64,000 nt of DNA from Mycobacterium sp. IS-3022 (GTDB taxonomy: Bacteria; Actinomycetota; Actinomycetes; Mycobacteriales; Mycobacteriaceae). Made by a program: the position numbers and the translations under genes. The notes below the pieces were generated by a model that was not told the origin of the DNA, made no database searches, and was given only the letters and a program-made list of their open reading frames with translations. The stretch lies in contig NZ_LQIN01000008.1 in assembly GCF_001500065.1 (NCBI RefSeq), forward strand, positions 1-64,000, read 5' to 3'. Below are positions 26,365 to 36,074 of this stretch, piece by piece. The stretch's first letter is position 1, and every line of letters begins with the position of its first letter.

Positions 26365-29300
26365 CGGTCGCTGAACTCCAGACTGCCGGTGCGGCCACAT
26401 CACGTGACGATTCGCCACAGTGGAAAGCTGAACTGCTGCAACTATTTAACTGGGGCGGCTTTCACGGATACAACCTCATCACTCTGGACGGCGACGCGAC
26501 ATTGATCAGCGGCGGGTCGGGCACCGGCAAGTCCACCCTGATGGATGCCTACATCGCGTTGATGATGCCGCATACCGTGCCGTTCAACGGCGCATCGAAT
26601 GCCGCCAAAGGCCGCGCTCGCGGCGAAGATCAGCGAAGTGTCCTTAGCTACATGCGCGGCAAAACCGACACGGTAGAGGACCGCGAGACAGGTGAGGCTA
26701 TCGATCATCTCTTGCGCGGCAAGAAAACCAGCGTTGCTTCCGGTATAGCGATGACCTTCCGCCACGATGATGGGCAGCGGTTCACGGCGGCCCGTCTTAT
26801 GTATGCCAAGGCCTCCGCTGTCCGCGATGCGGACGTGATTAAGCGATGGGTAACGATTCCGGATCTACTCGACCTGCAGTCGGTGTATGAGTTTTCCGCC
26901 GAACAGTTTCCCCCCGGGCCGATGAAGGCCCGCTACCGCGGCATGCGGACCTATGACTCCTATGACGCCTTCTCTCATGCCCTATTCATCAGCCTAAGCA
27001 TCGGCTCGCGCGGCGAGGGGGAGAACGCCCTGAAGCTCTTGTCGCGCATCCAAAGTGGACATCATGAATCGACAGTCGACGACCTGTACAAGCGGCTCGT
27101 ACTTGAGCGCCCAACAACGTACGACGAAGCCGAGAAGGTGGTCGCGCACTTCGACGACTTATCGCAGCTGTACGACGAACTGCGCCGCGACCAGGATCAA
27201 ATCGACACGCTGTCCGATATCCCCGAGCAGTACGACCGCTACCAAACAGCGCAACAAGCCCGCGGCGTGATCGCGTCCCTTCGCCACAACCAGCCCGGTG
27301 ACACCCCGTTCAAACTATGGGCCACCGGCATCAAATGTGACGCATTTGCCGCAGAGCTGCAGAGATTGAACGCAGAGCAGTCGGCGACTGTCGAACTCCT
27401 GGCTGCCGCTGAAAGCGAAGTGCGGCAACAGGAAACGAGACAAGAACAGCTGGCCGAGCAGATCCGCGCCAACGGCGGAGACGCGCTGACACAACTCGAA
27501 CACGAGCTCGCCCAGCTCAAGGGGCAGCTCGACAAGGCCAAACACCACCGGATGAATTTCCTTGAGCGCACTGCTGCGCTCGAGCGTGCTCCGAATTCTG
27601 CCGACGACTTTGTGGCCATGGCCCAGACTGCCTCCGAGGCGCTGAGCACGATGGAAACCGCCAAGGAGGAGCTGGATAGGAAGAAACGACAGGCCATAGT
27701 TGACGGAGAACGTCTACTCGAAAAAATGCGGGAGCTCGAGGGGGACCTCAACTCCCTGTTAGAACGCAAGGGATCACGAATCCGCGAGAGCCTATCGTCG
27801 CGTCGCGACCAACTCGCTGGCGCGGCCGGCCTGGACCGCAGCCAACTGCCATTCATCGCCGAACTCATCGACATCCACCCCGACGACGAACGGTGGCGCA
27901 CAGCAGCCGAAGCGGTGATGGGCGGATTCGCCAGAATGGTAGTGCTGGACAAACGCATCATCGACGACTTCACACGACGCATCGACAGCTTCCCTCCCCG
28001 CGAACGGATCCAATACCGCGGTGTCCCTCTGAACCTGCCCACCACATCGCCAGCGGACCCAAGAACGTTGGCGGGCAAGCTCATCTTCAAAGACGGGCCG
28101 TTCAAAGGGTGGCTGCAAAAGCGCACCGCGGAACTGTTCGACCACGAATGCGTCGAAACCCCAGAAGAACTCATCAGCGATGGCCGCCGACGCGTGAGCC
28201 TATCCGGCCAAGAGCGCCGCGGCGCCCAGGGTGCCCACGGAGTCCCATCGAGGACCAACTACGTCATCGGCTTCTCCAACGAAGAACTGATCGCCACACT
28301 TCGAGACGAGATTGCAGACCTCACCAACCAGATCGGTGACCATGCGCGGTCCGAACGCGACGCTGGCAGGCAACTGGCCGAACTCGCAGAACTCGAGCTC
28401 GCCTACCAGGAGGTTCTGCGTACAGACTGGACCGACATCGACGTCGCCGCAGTGGAACGGAAGATCCAGTCAAACGAAGAACAACAACAACAAATCCTTG
28501 CGGCCACCAACATCCTCGCCGCGCTGCGCCGACAGAAGGACGCGATAGACAAAGACCTTAATACTGCTCGCAGCCGCAAGTTCGGTCATGAGAGCCGGCG
28601 CGACGAGCTCGCAAAGAAGATCGAAACCTTCTCCGCGGAGCACACCGTTGTCGCCGAGGACTTAGCGCGACAACTGGCGCTTGGTGCCATTTCACTGACT
28701 GACGACCAGAAGGAACTTCTCACCGTTCTCCTGGCCGACGAATACACCGGTGATGCCGTGGAGTTCCTCGGCAAGGCCATCGACAGGGTACATAACCGCC
28801 TCACCGAGCGAGGTGATCATGAGGCAGATCGCGAACGCCAGGCACGTCAAGCCATCGAGAAAGCGTTCCACACGTTCCAGAGCCGCTGGCGGCAATACGA
28901 CTGGGGCACTGACATCGAGTCCTACCCCAACTATCGTGATCATTACGACGCGCTCGTCACGACGGGCCTGGCCGAGCATCGCGATCAGTTCGCCAAGAAG
29001 GTGACCCGGTGGAGTGGCGCCGATCTCGTCGAGCTGCGCCGCGCGTTTCGTAACGCCAAGGACGGGATCGAGACTCGGCTGGACGCGGTCAACCGCATTC
29101 TCAACGAGATTCCATTCGGCGCGAAGAGGGACCGCCTCCATATTCGATTGCGCCACCGCACGATCCAGCTCGTCAAGCGCTTCACCGCAGAGATGGAGGA
29201 GTTCGCCTCCGCAGCAACCAGTATGGAAACCGAGGACCTAACCAGCGAAGAGATCGAGCAGCGATACCGCGCCATCCAAAACTTCATCAAGTACCTGCTT

Positions 29301-29795
29301 CCCCCCGAGCGGCTGCCGAAGGGTGAGTTCTCCACGCGTGACGAACTGCTCGACGTACGCCGTCACGTCGCGATCATCGCCGAACGCGTTGACAAGGACA
29401 GCAAAGAACCATTGAGCAGCTATAACAGTCTGGGCGGCAAGTCAGGCGGTGAAACCCAGGAACTCATGGCCTTCATCGTCGGCGCTGCGCTGCGCTACCA
29501 ACTTGGAGATGAATCACGCACTCGACCACGTTTCGCCCCGGTATTGCTCGACGAGGGGTTCATCAAAGCCGATGCCCAGTTCGCCGGCCGCGCCGTCGAA
29601 GCGTGGCGCAAGCTGGGCTTCCAGCTCATCGTCGGGTCTGTCATCGACAAAGTCAGCGCCATCGAACCCTACGTCAGCCACATACTGCAGATCACCAAGT
29701 CACCCGAAGGCTATTCGCACGTCACTATGTTCGACGCCACCACGCCCGCGATCGTCACACAAGACTCAACCGAGGTCGAAGGCTTCATGGCATGA
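26361..29795 (+). CDS. jetC: Wadjet type I SMC-like ATPase JetC (MksB family)
   Basis: A 1144-residue SMC-like ATPase. Walker A is ISGGSGTGKSTLMDAY (about residues 49-64). Two coiled-coil arms (about 270-480 and 650-800) surround a hinge region. The ABC signature is LGGKSGGETQE (about 1023) and Walker B is VLLDEGFIKAD (about 1061). JetC is the motor of the loop-extruding plasmid-restriction complex and corresponds to the MksB-type EptC of M. smegmatis. All catalytic motifs are intact with no frameshift. Start and stop overlap jetB and jetD by 4 bp each. Confidence 0.94.
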   Translation: MTVAELQTAGAATSRDDSPQWKAELLQLFNWGGFHGYNLITLDGDATLISGGSGTGKSTLMDAYIALMMPHTVPFNGASNAAKGRARGEDQRSVLSYMRGKTDTVEDRETGEAIDHLLRGKKTSVASGIAMTFRHDDGQRFTAARLMYAKASAVRDADVIKRWVTIPDLLDLQSVYEFSAEQFPPGPMKARYRGMRTYDSYDAFSHALFISLSIGSRGEGENALKLLSRIQSGHHESTVDDLYKRLVLERPTTYDEAEKVVAHFDDLSQLYDELRRDQDQIDTLSDIPEQYDRYQTAQQARGVIASLRHNQPGDTPFKLWATGIKCDAFAAELQRLNAEQSATVELLAAAESEVRQQETRQEQLAEQIRANGGDALTQLEHELAQLKGQLDKAKHHRMNFLERTAALERAPNSADDFVAMAQTASEALSTMETAKEELDRKKRQAIVDGERLLEKMRELEGDLNSLLERKGSRIRESLSSRRDQLAGAAGLDRSQLPFIAELIDIHPDDERWRTAAEAVMGGFARMVVLDKRIIDDFTRRIDSFPPRERIQYRGVPLNLPTTSPADPRTLAGKLIFKDGPFKGWLQKRTAELFDHECVETPEELISDGRRRVSLSGQERRGAQGAHGVPSRTNYVIGFSNEELIATLRDEIADLTNQIGDHARSERDAGRQLAELAELELAYQEVLRTDWTDIDVAAVERKIQSNEEQQQQILAATNILAALRRQKDAIDKDLNTARSRKFGHESRRDELAKKIETFSAEHTVVAEDLARQLALGAISLTDDQKELLTVLLADEYTGDAVEFLGKAIDRVHNRLTERGDHEADRERQARQAIEKAFHTFQSRWRQYDWGTDIESYPNYRDHYDALVTTGLAEHRDQFAKKVTRWSGADLVELRRAFRNAKDGIETRLDAVNRILNEIPFGAKRDRLHIRLRHRTIQLVKRFTAEMEEFASAATSMETEDLTSEEIEQRYRAIQNFIKYLLPPERLPKGEFSTRDELLDVRRHVAIIAERVDKDSKEPLSSYNSLGGKSGGETQELMAFIVGAALRYQLGDESRTRPRFAPVLLDEGFIKADAQFAGRAVEAWRKLGFQLIVGSVIDKVSAIEPYVSHILQITKSPEGYSHVTMFDATTPAIVTQDSTEVEGFMA

Positions 29796-31006
29796 AGTCG
29801 CCGGACCTGATCAAAGCCGACATCGCCCGCCACCTTCACCGCACCTTTCCGACCGCAGTGGCTGAAGCCGCGGAAACCGGCTGGCCGCACCGCTTCCCAC
29901 TAGGGTCGATCAGCAAGACGAACCTCGAGTCGAGCTTCGGACCAGTGGCTGAACAAGTGCAACAGTGGTATCGATGGGTGCGTGAATGCCGCGATGCCGG
30001 TCTGGCGCTCCAGCTGCAGACAAGCCGCCGTCGCGTGTGGGGAACTGCTCAAACCATCCCCACGCATTTGACAGTGGAATCGATCGATGCCGGAGCGCAC
30101 ATCGCGGGGGATGGCTGGCCGGCTCGGCTGGCTCGTCAGCGAGGTCGCCGTGACACGATCGCACGGCGCTTCCCGGCGCTCGCGGTGGAAGAACTCGCAC
30201 GAACTCTGCGCAACACGGACGATTACAACGATGTCGACTTTCGACTCCTGTGTGACACAGCAGCCTGGTTCCAGACCAATAGCGCGGTAGGGCTCACACC
30301 GCGACAAGTCCCGATCCCGGGCGTACACGCCAAGTGGCTCAACACCAGCCAACACCTCGTCGAGCGGCTCGCAGGCATCGACAGTCTCGGGCTGGCGCCC
30401 GCACATCCGCCCCGAGTCCATCTCACGTATCTCGATCCGGGCTACCGCGCGTCCGGAGGCCGCAGACATGACGTTGCCGCCGTGGGTGATGCGATGCGTC
30501 CGGCCTATCCGCCAAACGTGATCGTAATCTCCGAAAACAAGGACACCGCAGTCGGATTCCCCCTCACGGACGATGGCATCGCCATCGAAGGCGAGGGCAA
30601 GGCTGGTCCTCGAGCCATCAGTCAGCTCGATTGGGTGCGCGACTGCCGACGGCTGTACTACTGGGGCGACATCGACGCGGACGGCTTCGAAATCCTCAAC
30701 AACTACCGCGTCGCGGGTCTACACATCGCCAGCATCTTGATGGATTGCGAGACATATTGTCGGTATAAGCATTTCGGCACTTATCACGACCGCAAGGGCA
30801 GAACCATCCCAGTGCCGGAACGTCGCCACCTCCCGATGCTCACAGACGGTGAACGGCGCATGTACAACATAATCACCAGCCGCGACCTCACCGATCCGCC
30901 GCGGCTTGAACAAGAGCGGATCCCGCTAGCGGATGCAGCCGCGGCAGTCCTCGCCTCCCTATCGCCGATTCAACCGGTTAGCGCTCCGCAGTGTTCACCG
31001 TCCTAG
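29792..31006 (+). CDS. jetD: Wadjet type I nuclease JetD (DUF3322-DUF2220, Toprim)
   Basis: A 404-residue protein. An N-terminal DUF3322-type arm (about 1-190) is followed by a Toprim-like DUF2220 nuclease domain. The catalytic Glu is in VIVISENKD (about residue 247) and the Asp pair in YYWGDIDADGFE (about 291). JetD dimers cut the plasmid captured by JetABC. I chose the ATG at 29792, which overlaps the jetC stop (ATGA); the frame is open further upstream inside jetC. The 3' end overlaps the end of the convergent GMC oxidoreductase gene by 29 bp. Confidence 0.93.
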   Translation: MKSPDLIKADIARHLHRTFPTAVAEAAETGWPHRFPLGSISKTNLESSFGPVAEQVQQWYRWVRECRDAGLALQLQTSRRRVWGTAQTIPTHLTVESIDAGAHIAGDGWPARLARQRGRRDTIARRFPALAVEELARTLRNTDDYNDVDFRLLCDTAAWFQTNSAVGLTPRQVPIPGVHAKWLNTSQHLVERLAGIDSLGLAPAHPPRVHLTYLDPGYRASGGRRHDVAAVGDAMRPAYPPNVIVISENKDTAVGFPLTDDGIAIEGEGKAGPRAISQLDWVRDCRRLYYWGDIDADGFEILNNYRVAGLHIASILMDCETYCRYKHFGTYHDRKGRTIPVPERRHLPMLTDGERRMYNIITSRDLTDPPRLEQERIPLADAAAAVLASLSPIQPVSAPQCSPS

Positions 31007-32555
31007 AAGGACTCGGTGCGGCCCGAATGTTGTGAGCGCTCCCCAGCAGGAAATCCGCGCAGCGTTCGCCGACCATGATCGATGGTGCGTTGGTGTTGGC
31101 GCGGGGGATCTTGGGTAGCACCGAGGCGTCGGCGACGCGAAGGTTGTCGACGCCGCGAACCCGCAGCTTCTCGTCAAGGGGGCTTTCATCGTCACTGCCC
31201 ATCGCGACGCTGCACGCCGGATGGGCGGTGGTTTTCGCGGTGTTCCTGATGTAGGTCTCGATATCCCCACCCCGGCCTGGAACGATCTCGCGCTCGACGG
31301 CTGATGCGATCGGCTCAGTGGCGATGATCTCGCGTGTGCGCTGAATAGCGCGCACCAGTGCCTCGACATCCTCGCGCTCGGTGAGCAGGTTCATCCGGAT
31401 CGCCGGTGCTACAGCGGGATCCGATGAACGAATCAAGACACTTCCGCGGCTCTCGGGTGTCCAATACGAGTGCCCGACCGACAACGCGGGCGCAAATCTT
31501 CCCCCACGCGGTTCAGCCCGGGCGTCGGCGGGCGTGAAGATCAGCTGAACGTCGCATGCCGGGGCCTCGACCGCCGACCGGATATGGGCCAGCGCCTCCC
31601 CGCCATTACTGGTGAGCTTGCCGCTGCGGTGTAATAGCCACTGCAGCAACCATTTTGGGTTCGAGACATCGGCGAGGCCTGTATAGCCGGGCGCGAGGGA
31701 CCATACCGCCCATACGAGCGGGTGGTCGGTCAACCCTTGGCCAATACGGGGGCTGTCGACGAGTGGGTTGACTCCGACCCGGCGGAGGTGATCCGCCGGA
31801 CCGATACCGGACAACTGCAGTAGCTGCGGAGTGCCGAAAGCGCCGGCGCTGAGGACGACCTCCTGGTCGGCGAAAGCCTGGTACGCACGTCCGCGACGGC
31901 GGTATTCGATTCCGACGGCACGACCGTTGCGGATGATCACGCGGTCAACCAACGCCTTGGTGACGACCGTCAAATTGTTCTGGTGTCGGAGGTAGCCGCG
32001 CGCCGCGCTCCAGCGTTGACCCTTGTAAATGTTGACCGGCGTGATCGCCGCACCGTCGAGTTCGGGTCCGCTGACATCGTCGTTGGCAGCGACGCCCGCC
32101 GCCCGCGCTGCGGCGACGAAGCGATGAGACAACTCGTCGGGAAATGGTGAGCGCGTGATGTGCATCGGACTTTGCTCGATCCGCGTGAACACCGGCGCAA
32201 CGTCATTCCATCCCCAGCCGGGCAGCTGCCATCCGTCGTAGTCCAGATTGCTGCCCTTAACCCAAAACATGCTGTTCATCGCACTGCAGCCGCCGAGCAC
32301 ACGACCGCGCGGCTGTGCGATCTGCCGACCGGCACAGCCGGACTCAGGTTCGGTCTCGTACGCCCAGTCCAACGACGTCCCGTACTGCATAGATGCGGCC
32401 AGCGGAGCCCGAATCGTAAATCGTCGGTCCGAACCACCGGCTTCAATCAACAGCACACGTGCCCACGACTCAGTCGCCAATCGCCCGGCCACCGCGCAAC
32501 CCGCCGAACCGGCACCGACCACGATGAAGTCATATCCCGTCCTGGTTTTTGTCAT
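30978..32555 (-). CDS. GMC-family oxidoreductase (choline dehydrogenase-like)
   Basis: A 525-residue FAD enzyme. The N-terminal dinucleotide site is DFIVVGAGSAGCAVAGRLA with the distal VLLIEAGGSD. The GMC signature is PRGRVLGGCSAMNSMFWVKG (about 75-95). The C-terminal catalytic region has TAHPACSVAMG and NTNAPSIMVGERCAD. It should oxidise an alcohol to an aldehyde or ketone; the substrate is unknown. I chose the ATG at 32555 (MTKTRTGYDF); the frame opens at 32591. It is transposon cargo, convergent with jetD and divergent from the LuxR-type regulator, which may control it. Confidence 0.88.
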   Translation of the reverse strand: MTKTRTGYDFIVVGAGSAGCAVAGRLATESWARVLLIEAGGSDRRFTIRAPLAASMQYGTSLDWAYETEPESGCAGRQIAQPRGRVLGGCSAMNSMFWVKGSNLDYDGWQLPGWGWNDVAPVFTRIEQSPMHITRSPFPDELSHRFVAAARAAGVAANDDVSGPELDGAAITPVNIYKGQRWSAARGYLRHQNNLTVVTKALVDRVIIRNGRAVGIEYRRRGRAYQAFADQEVVLSAGAFGTPQLLQLSGIGPADHLRRVGVNPLVDSPRIGQGLTDHPLVWAVWSLAPGYTGLADVSNPKWLLQWLLHRSGKLTSNGGEALAHIRSAVEAPACDVQLIFTPADARAEPRGGRFAPALSVGHSYWTPESRGSVLIRSSDPAVAPAIRMNLLTEREDVEALVRAIQRTREIIATEPIASAVEREIVPGRGGDIETYIRNTAKTTAHPACSVAMGSDDESPLDEKLRVRGVDNLRVADASVLPKIPRANTNAPSIMVGERCADFLLGSAHNIRAAPSPSRTVNTAER

Positions 32556-32624
32556 GCAGAGGACTATTCGGTGGCGGCGACGAGTGTCCATCGGCCAATA
32601 CGCCTAAATCCGCGGTGGCCCGAC

Positions 32625-32636
32625 GCGTATATACGC
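32625..32636. promoter_or_regulatory. 12-bp perfect palindrome between divergent cargo genes
   Basis: GCGTATATACGC is a perfect palindrome in the region between the GMC gene start (32555) and the LuxR-type regulator. It touches an in-frame ATG at 32637 that is an alternative start of the regulator. It could be an operator of the divergent pair. Confidence 0.4.
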
Positions 32637-32705
32637 ATGCCAACGCCGCAACAATTGGCGATTTCGCTGATGTTCGGGGATGGACGTCACCGCATGCTCG
32701 CTAGC

Positions 32706-35700
32706 ATGAGCGAAACTAGCTGGAAGAACCTGGACATGAGCGAGCTTCCGACTGGAACGGTCACTTTGCTGCTGGCCGACGTCGAAGGTTCGACCCGCTT
32801 GTGGGAGACCCAGCCCGAGTCGATGAAGGCCGCCGTCGAGCGCCTCGACCAGACCCTGGCCGAGGTGGTCGCCGCCCATGGCGGGGTACGACCCGTCGAA
32901 CAGGGCGAAGGCGACAGCTTCGTCGTTGCGTTCCCCCGAGCCGCCGACGCGGTGGCATGCGCGCTCGACTTGCAGCGAGCGCCGCTGGCACCGATCAAGC
33001 TCCGCATCGGGTTACACACCGGTGACGTACACCTGCGCGACGAGGGCAACTACATCGGCTCGACGATCAACCGCACCGCGCGACTGCGCGACCTCGCGCA
33101 CGGCGGCCAGACCGTGCTCTCGGGTGCGACGGCACCCCTCGTCATCGATCAGCTTCCCGCCGACGTCACGCTCAACGACCTCGGTAGCCATCCGCTGCGC
33201 GACCTCCCGCGCCCCGAACGGGTGGTGCAGCTTTGCCATCCGGATCTGCACAACGACTTCCCGCCGCTGCGCACAGCGACTGTCGATGCGGCCGAGAATC
33301 TTCCAGTCCAGCTTTCGAGCTTCATCGGACGCAAGGCCGAAATCAGTGGCATCCGCGAGGCACTCGCGGCCAACCGTCTCGTCACACTGACCGGCGCGGG
33401 CGGCGCGGGCAAGACGCGCCTGGCAATACAGGTCGCCGCCGAGATAGCCAGCGAGTTCGCCGACGGGGTCTGGTATGTCGACCTGGCCCCGATCACCGAT
33501 CCCGACGTGGTGCCCGTGACGACGGCGCGCGCGCTGGGTATTCCCGACCAGCCGGGCCAACCGACCAGGGACGTATTGCTGCGGTTCATACGTGATCGCC
33601 GGATGCTGATACTGCTCGACAACTGCGAACACCTGCTCGACTCCAGCGCGGATCTGGTCATCGCCCTGTTGGCCGGTGGCCCGGCGCTCACTCTGCTGGC
33701 CACAAGTCGCGAGCCGATCGGCGTGACCGGCGAAGTGAGCTGGCGGGTGCCGTCGTTGTCGCTGACAGACGACGCGATCGAGCTGTTCAGCGACCGCGCA
33801 CGGAGGACCAAGCCCGAGTTTCGTGTCACTCCGGAAAACACCGAAATCGTGACCGAGATCTGTCGCAGGCTCGACGGACTTCCGCTGGCCATCGAACTTG
33901 CCGCGGCCCGTGTCCGTGCGCTATCGCCGTCCGAGATCCTCATCAGTCTGCACGACCAGTTTCGCCTGCTGACGGGCGGAGCGCGTACCGCGGTGCGCCG
34001 CCAGCAGACGTTGCGCGCATCGGTGGACTGGTCGCACGCGCTGCTGAGCGAGCCCGAACAGGTGTTGTTCCGAAGGCTTTCGGTTTTCCACGGCGGGTTC
34101 GATGTAGACGCCGCGCAGGCGGTCGCGGGCGGCGCCGACGCGGAGCGCTACCAGGTGCTCGATCAGCTCACGCTGCTTGTCGACAAGTCACTCGTGGTCG
34201 CCGAGGACACCCCACATCGGACCCGTTATCGGCTGCTGGAAACCGTCCGCCAGTACGCACAGGAAAAACTGCACGAGTCCCGCGAAGGCGACGATGTGCG
34301 AACCCGTCACCGCGACCATTACACCGCGACGGCCGCCATGTTGGACGCGCGTGCGGACAGCGGCTACCAAGAGCGCGTCGGGTGGGCGGAAGCCGAAATA
34401 GACAATCTAAGAGCGGCTTTCGCGTGGAGCCGAGAACGAGCGGATGACAGGTTGGCACTTGCGTTGGCGTCGTCGCTGCAACCAGTGTGGTCGACACGGG
34501 GACGCGTGCAGGAAGGATTGAACTGGCTCAGCGCCGCGCTTGCCGGCGACAGTCCACCTAACGGCGACACAGCGGCTGCGCGCGTGCGGGCTACCGCGGA
34601 CAAAGCGCTGCTGCTGTCGTTTGCCGGTTCGACCGAGGGCCGCGAAGAGGCCGAGCAGGCCCTGGCAACTGCACGGGAACTCGGCGACCCCGTGCTTGTG
34701 GTGCGGGCGCTGACCGCCTGCGGTGCTCTCGTCAATGCGTACGACCGTGAGGCGGCCCGACCGTACTTCGCAGAGGCGATGGAACTCGCGCGGGAGCTTG
34801 GCGATTTCTGGTCGGTGGCGCAGATCATCGGCCTCGAGTGGATGACCGGTCGCGTGTTGGACGATCCCGCTGCGGCTCAAGTAGCTGCCGAGGAAGGACT
34901 TCGGATCGCGGAGGACATCGGTGACGGTTTCCTCTGTCGTCAGTTGCGTTATGTGCTGGGCTGGGCGCAGGTCCTCCGCGGCGACTTGATCGGGTGCGTC
35001 GCTCAACTCGGCGAGGTGGTCGAAGAGTGCCTCGCGGCCAACGATTTGGCGTGGGGTATGGCCGCGTCGACTACGCGGACCTACACACTGGCTTACCTCG
35101 GAGATGTTGCGAACGCACGCGCAAGGGCGGTTGAGAACCTCGAACGTGCATCGGAGTCCCTCGAGTTCCACAGAGGACTGGCCCACGCAGCCTTGGGCAC
35201 CGTTCACCTAGTCACGGGCGATGCGTCCGCAGCGTGGGAAGCATATGAAGCCGCGCGCAAGCACACCGCAATGGATCCCTTGACGGCGGGGATATACACG
35301 TGGGTGCCGCTCGCGCCGTTGGCATGCGGCGATCTGGCCGCCGCATGCCGCTGGGCCGACGATGTGGTGTCGGTGACCACCGCGTGGAGTCTGGCGGCAT
35401 CGCTAACATCACGCTCGCGCGTCCTGATCGCGCAGGGCGAGATCGAGGCCGCAGAACGCGACGCCTACGAGGCGCTGGCTTTGGCTTCTCGCATCGGCGG
35501 TGACCTTGTCGTTCCATTCGCGCTCGACTGTCTCGCCACTGCGGCGGCGCAAGTCGACAACCACCTGTTGGCGGCCCGCCTCTTCGGCGCGGCAGAAGCG
35601 GCTCGCCAGCAGATGGGCCTGGTGCGCTTCAAGATCTTCGACCAGAGCGATGAAGCCACAGTCGCAGCGCTTCGGGATACCCTCGGTACGAATGACTTTG

Positions 35701-35984
35701 AGGCAGCGTGGGCGGAGGGCGCGGCGCTGTCTATCCCGGAAGCCATCGCCTATGCGCAACGCGGTCGAGGCGAACGCAAACGGGCGAGCAGCGGATGGGC
35801 GTCGCTCACCCGCTCCGAGCTCGACGTCGTGAAACTCGTTAGCGAAGGCCTGGGCAACAAGGAGGTAGCCGCGCGGCTGTTCGTCTCACCGCGCACAGTG
35901 CAGGCCCACCTCACGCACATCTACACCAAACTTGGGCTAACTTCGCGCGTGCAGCTGGCCCAGGAGGCGACGCGTCGGGGCTGA
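32706..35984 (+). CDS. Cyclase / NB-ARC ATPase / LuxR-type regulator
   Basis: About 1092 residues. An N-terminal class III cyclase domain has LLLADVEGSTRLWE and GEGDSFVVAFP (metal Asps) and keeps the Asn in INRTARLRD. An NB-ARC-type ATPase follows (Walker A LTGAGGAGKTRLAIQ; ILLDNCEHLLD), then TPR-like helices. The C-terminal LuxR helix-turn-helix reads LTRSELDVVKLVSEGLGNKE then VAARLFVSPRTVQAHLTHIY. Related mycobacterial proteins include Rv0386. The start is uncertain: in-frame ATGs lie at 32637, 32694, 32706 and 32736. Transposon cargo, divergent from the GMC gene. Confidence 0.87.
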   Translation: MSETSWKNLDMSELPTGTVTLLLADVEGSTRLWETQPESMKAAVERLDQTLAEVVAAHGGVRPVEQGEGDSFVVAFPRAADAVACALDLQRAPLAPIKLRIGLHTGDVHLRDEGNYIGSTINRTARLRDLAHGGQTVLSGATAPLVIDQLPADVTLNDLGSHPLRDLPRPERVVQLCHPDLHNDFPPLRTATVDAAENLPVQLSSFIGRKAEISGIREALAANRLVTLTGAGGAGKTRLAIQVAAEIASEFADGVWYVDLAPITDPDVVPVTTARALGIPDQPGQPTRDVLLRFIRDRRMLILLDNCEHLLDSSADLVIALLAGGPALTLLATSREPIGVTGEVSWRVPSLSLTDDAIELFSDRARRTKPEFRVTPENTEIVTEICRRLDGLPLAIELAAARVRALSPSEILISLHDQFRLLTGGARTAVRRQQTLRASVDWSHALLSEPEQVLFRRLSVFHGGFDVDAAQAVAGGADAERYQVLDQLTLLVDKSLVVAEDTPHRTRYRLLETVRQYAQEKLHESREGDDVRTRHRDHYTATAAMLDARADSGYQERVGWAEAEIDNLRAAFAWSRERADDRLALALASSLQPVWSTRGRVQEGLNWLSAALAGDSPPNGDTAAARVRATADKALLLSFAGSTEGREEAEQALATARELGDPVLVVRALTACGALVNAYDREAARPYFAEAMELARELGDFWSVAQIIGLEWMTGRVLDDPAAAQVAAEEGLRIAEDIGDGFLCRQLRYVLGWAQVLRGDLIGCVAQLGEVVEECLAANDLAWGMAASTTRTYTLAYLGDVANARARAVENLERASESLEFHRGLAHAALGTVHLVTGDASAAWEAYEAARKHTAMDPLTAGIYTWVPLAPLACGDLAAACRWADDVVSVTTAWSLAASLTSRSRVLIAQGEIEAAERDAYEALALASRIGGDLVVPFALDCLATAAAQVDNHLLAARLFGAAEAARQQMGLVRFKIFDQSDEATVAALRDTLGTNDFEAAWAEGAALSIPEAIAYAQRGRGERKRASSGWASLTRSELDVVKLVSEGLGNKEVAARLFVSPRTVQAHLTHIYTKLGLTSRVQLAQEATRRG

Positions 35985-36074
35985 CTACGAGCATATTCGG
36001 TGGACCGCGCTCACAGCAGCCATTCTCGGCCTCGGTCAGTTCCAGAATCTCACTGTCCAATCCGCCGATATGCC

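Noticed and set aside
32160..32705. Upstream extension of the LuxR-type regulator to 32160
   Set aside because: It would run antisense through the start of the GMC oxidoreductase, and the extra residues lack domain character.
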